A DNA stretch of 8,969 nt from Paracoccaceae bacterium (GTDB lineage: Bacteria; Pseudomonadota; Alphaproteobacteria; Rhodobacterales; Rhodobacteraceae): assembly GCA_024742655.1 (NCBI GenBank), contig JANSYB010000054.1:1-8969 (forward strand), given 5' to 3'. Position numbers and translations under genes: made by a program. The notes under the pieces were generated by a model. That model made no database searches. It had not been told where the DNA came from and saw nothing but the letters and a program-made list of their open reading frames with translations. The first letter of the stretch is position 1. The number at the start of each line of letters is the position of its first letter. Positions 7,266 to 8,969 of the stretch are shown here, one piece after another.

Positions 7266-7281
7266 TGCGGCAAACGGACGC
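7266..7281. promoter_or_regulatory. Possible RegA/PrrA-type response-regulator site
   Basis: TGCGGCA (7266-7272), then four bases, then GACGC (7277-7281) resembles the loose GC-rich half-sites described for the RegA/PrrA redox regulators, which control oxidase genes in Rhodobacter and relatives. It ends four bases from the FNR box. The same stretch is bracketed by AGCGT and ACGCT in inverted orientation. The consensus is degenerate and common by chance in GC-rich DNA, so this is a weak call supported mainly by its location. Confidence 0.25.
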
Positions 7282-7285
7282 TTTT

Positions 7286-7299
7286 TTGATTCAGATCAA
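7286..7299. promoter_or_regulatory. FNR/FnrL-type box
   Basis: TTGAT-TCAG-ATCAA is a perfect match to the FNR-family consensus TTGAT-N4-ATCAA. It lies in the 195-bp divergent region, with its centre about 43 bases before the tldD ATG and about 152 bases before the coxB ATG. FNR-type regulators bind such sites when oxygen is low. At this position it would probably repress a tldD promoter unless the message starts almost at the ATG; it could act at a distance or from an upstream activator position on coxB. Which gene it controls is not shown by the sequence. A related Crp-family protein such as Dnr could also use it. Confidence 0.72.
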
Positions 7300-7335
7300 G
7301 AATGTCTGACGCAACTCGAGCAAGGAAAGACCCCC

Positions 7336-8757
7336 ATGACAGATGACCGCTTTCGCCCATTTGACACGAAACTGGATCGGGACGCGGCCCTGAAACATCT
7401 GAACACCGCCGTGGCGGGTGCCGATGACGGCGAACTCTTTCTCGAGCGGAAACGCTCGGAGGCATTGGTGTTCGATGACGGGCGGGTCAAGACGGCCTCT
7501 TATGACGCGATGGAAGGATTCGGCCTGCGCGCGGTCCGCGGCGAGGTCGCCGGCTACGCGCATTCGTCCGATATCTCGGAGAGGGCATTGACCCGCGCGG
7601 TGGAAACGGCCCGGCTGGCCGTCGGGGATGGCGGTGGCGTGATGGCGCCGCCGCCGACGCCGACCAACCGGCGGCTCTACACCGATGCGGACCCGATCGC
7701 CGGGCACGACTTTCCCGTCAAGCTGGACACGCTGCGCGAGATCGACGCCTTTGCCCGCGCCCTGGACCCCCGGGTCGTTCAGGTCAGCGCCACGCTGGCC
7801 GCCAGCCTGCAGGAGGTGGTGATCGTGCGTGCCGATGGCACCGAGGTCAGCGATACCCGGCCGATGACCCGCCTGAACGTGGCCGTGATCGTCGAGCAGG
7901 ATGGCCGGCGCGAATCCGGCCATGCGGGTGGCGGCGGGCGCGTGGGCCTTGACGGGCTGATCGACCCGCAGGACTGGCAGGGCAAGGCCCGCGAGGCGCT
8001 GCGCATCGCGCTGGTCAACCTCGAGGCCGAGGCCGCGCCGGCCGGCGTGATGGATGTCGTGCTGGGCCCCGGCTGGCCGGGCATCCTGCTGCACGAAGCG
8101 ATCGGTCACGGTCTCGAAGGTGACTTCAACCGCAAGGGCAGTTCGGCCTTTGCCGGGCTGATGGGGCAGCGGATCGCGGCACCGGGCGTAACCGTTCTGG
8201 ACGATGGCACGATCCCCGACCGGCGCGGTTCCATCACCGTGGATGACGAGGGCACGCCATCGGGCAAGAACGTGCTGATCGAGGATGGCATCCTCCTGGG
8301 CTACATGCAGGACCGGCAGAACGCGCGCCTGATGGGCGTGGACCCCACCGGAAACGGGCGGCGCGAATCCTATGCCCATATCCCGATGCCGCGCATGACC
8401 AACACCTACATGCTGGGCGGCGAGGCCGATCCGGCCGATATCGTGGCCGATCTGAAGGACGGGATTTACGCCGTAGGCTTCGGGGGCGGCCAGGTGGACA
8501 TCACCAACGGCAAATTCGTGTTTTCGTGCACCGAGGCCTACCGGGTGAAGAACGGCAAGGTGGGCGCGCCGGTCAAGGGTGCCACCCTGATCGGAGACGG
8601 TGCGACCGCGCTGCAGCAAATTCGCGCCCTCGGCAACGACATGGCGCTGGATCCCGGGATGGGCAATTGCGGCAAGCAGGGCCAATGGGTGCCGGTGGGC
8701 GTCGGTCAGCCCACGGTGATGATCGGCGGGCTGACCGTGGGCGGTTCCGCGGCATGA
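7336..8757 (+). CDS. tldD: Metalloprotease TldD
   Basis: The protein is 473 residues, the usual TldD length. TldD forms a heterodimeric cytoplasmic zinc protease with TldE/PmbA; in E. coli the pair degrades unfolded peptides, the antitoxin CcdA and the microcin B17 leader. The zinc motif is HEAIGHGLEGD (253-263; H253, E254, H258), and the third ligand is expected at C398 in NGKFVFSCTEAY (391-402). Other family features are the N-terminal substrate-channel domain (about 1-230) and conserved blocks SYAHIPMPRMTNTY (345-358) and GFGGGQVDI (381-389). The ATG at 7336 has an AAGGA ribosome site and gives the normal N-terminus; the frame is open upstream but this part is in the regulatory region. TldE/PmbA is not in the window, as is common because the partners are often unlinked. 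Confidence 0.97.
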   Translation: MTDDRFRPFDTKLDRDAALKHLNTAVAGADDGELFLERKRSEALVFDDGRVKTASYDAMEGFGLRAVRGEVAGYAHSSDISERALTRAVETARLAVGDGGGVMAPPPTPTNRRLYTDADPIAGHDFPVKLDTLREIDAFARALDPRVVQVSATLAASLQEVVIVRADGTEVSDTRPMTRLNVAVIVEQDGRRESGHAGGGGRVGLDGLIDPQDWQGKAREALRIALVNLEAEAAPAGVMDVVLGPGWPGILLHEAIGHGLEGDFNRKGSSAFAGLMGQRIAAPGVTVLDDGTIPDRRGSITVDDEGTPSGKNVLIEDGILLGYMQDRQNARLMGVDPTGNGRRESYAHIPMPRMTNTYMLGGEADPADIVADLKDGIYAVGFGGGQVDITNGKFVFSCTEAYRVKNGKVGAPVKGATLIGDGATALQQIRALGNDMALDPGMGNCGKQGQWVPVGVGQPTVMIGGLTVGGSAA

Positions 8758-8813
8758 GCCTGCCAGCCCGGCTGAATGCAGCGCATGGCGCCCGGTAACG
8801 CGAAAGGAACGCC

Positions 8814-8969
8814 ATGGACGGTCGCAAGCACACTGTCGACCCCGAGGCCATGCAGGCCTTTGGCCGCCAGGTGGATTTCGGTCTGACCGCAAAGGATTAC
8901 GCGCACCACCGTGCGGGGTTTCCGCCTGCATTCTTCGACTGTCTGTCGGCGCGCGGCTATGCGATCCGG
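8814..8969 (+). CDS. Probable class I SAM-dependent methyltransferase (N-terminal part, runs off the window)
   Basis: The 52 visible codons begin MDGRKHTVDPEAMQAFGRQV and contain DFGLTAKDYAHHRAGFPPAFFDCL. A phrase of this type (aspartate-phenylalanine, then YxxxRxGFP) opens a family of UbiE-like class I methyltransferases in which it precedes the Rossmann fold. The SAM-binding glycine loop is beyond the right edge, so the reaction and substrate cannot be judged. The ATG at 8814 has an AAAGGAA ribosome site with good spacing and lies 56 bases after tldD on the same strand, with no clear terminator between them, so the two may be co-transcribed. The family call rests on resemblance of the N-terminus only. 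Confidence 0.65.
   Translation, partial: MDGRKHTVDPEAMQAFGRQVDFGLTAKDYAHHRAGFPPAFFDCLSARGYAIR

Noticed and set aside
8764..8774. CAGCC-C-GGCTG inverted repeat after tldD as a terminator
   Set aside because: Only five base pairs with a one-base loop and no T-run; too weak to call.
8754..8798. Fourteen-codon open frame overlapping the tldD stop (ATGA)
   Set aside because: No ribosome site of its own, no recognisable product, and short overlapping frames of this size are expected by chance.
7291..8931. Open frame of 546 codons antisense to tldD
   Set aside because: It spans the whole tldD gene, the regulatory region and the next gene, has a His/Arg/Gly-rich composition typical of antisense shadows, and lacks a plausible ribosome site or domain.
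1..8969. CRISPR array, tRNA, rRNA, insertion sequence or phage genes
   Set aside because: No regularly spaced repeats, tRNA-like folds, transposase or integrase motifs were seen; nearly all of the window is accounted for by conserved genes.

Overview
The window is about 9 kb of GC-rich DNA from an alphaproteobacterium, most likely a member of the Rhodobacteraceae. The evidence is the GC-biased third codon positions, a subunit II of aa3 cytochrome oxidase that closely resembles the Paracoccus/Rhodobacter type, and the arrangement of the cta/cox cluster without subunit I. The assignment rests on protein resemblance and gene order, not on a database search.

Layout. From about 7140 down to the left edge, a series of tightly packed genes runs on the minus strand: coxB/ctaC (subunit II), ctaB (heme O synthase), a 53-codon membrane protein of CoxF type, ctaG (CuB chaperone), coxC/ctaE (subunit III), a SURF1 assembly factor, thrC (threonine synthase), an M16 zinc peptidase resembling mitochondrial processing peptidase, and the start of a RimJ-like GNAT acetyltransferase that leaves the window. 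To the right, divergent from coxB, lie tldD (subunit of the TldD/TldE metalloprotease) and the first 52 codons of a probable SAM-dependent methyltransferase on the plus strand.

How the genes work together. The first six minus-strand genes encode two core subunits of the aa3 terminal oxidase plus proteins that farnesylate heme, deliver copper and help insert heme a. Subunit I (ctaD) and heme A synthase (ctaA) are not here; in this group they are normally encoded elsewhere. SURF1, thrC, the M16 peptidase and the acetyltransferase are joined by overlapping stop and start codons, so amino-acid synthesis and proteolysis genes appear translationally coupled to an oxidase assembly factor.

Regulation. 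The 195-bp divergent region between coxB and tldD holds a perfect FNR-type box (TTGAT-N4-ATCAA), a possible RegA/PrrA-like site beside it, and a short direct repeat in the presumed coxB leader. A strong 12-bp hairpin flanked by A and T runs lies between coxC and SURF1, next to a 26-bp near-perfect palindrome that reaches into the coxC stop codon. Together they divide the series into an oxidase part and a SURF1-thrC-M16-GNAT part.

I see no mobile element, CRISPR array, tRNA or rRNA. The region is largely conserved housekeeping synteny. The points worth a second look are regulatory (the FNR box and the hairpins) and the poorly characterised CoxF-like small protein, not a new defence or biosynthetic system.
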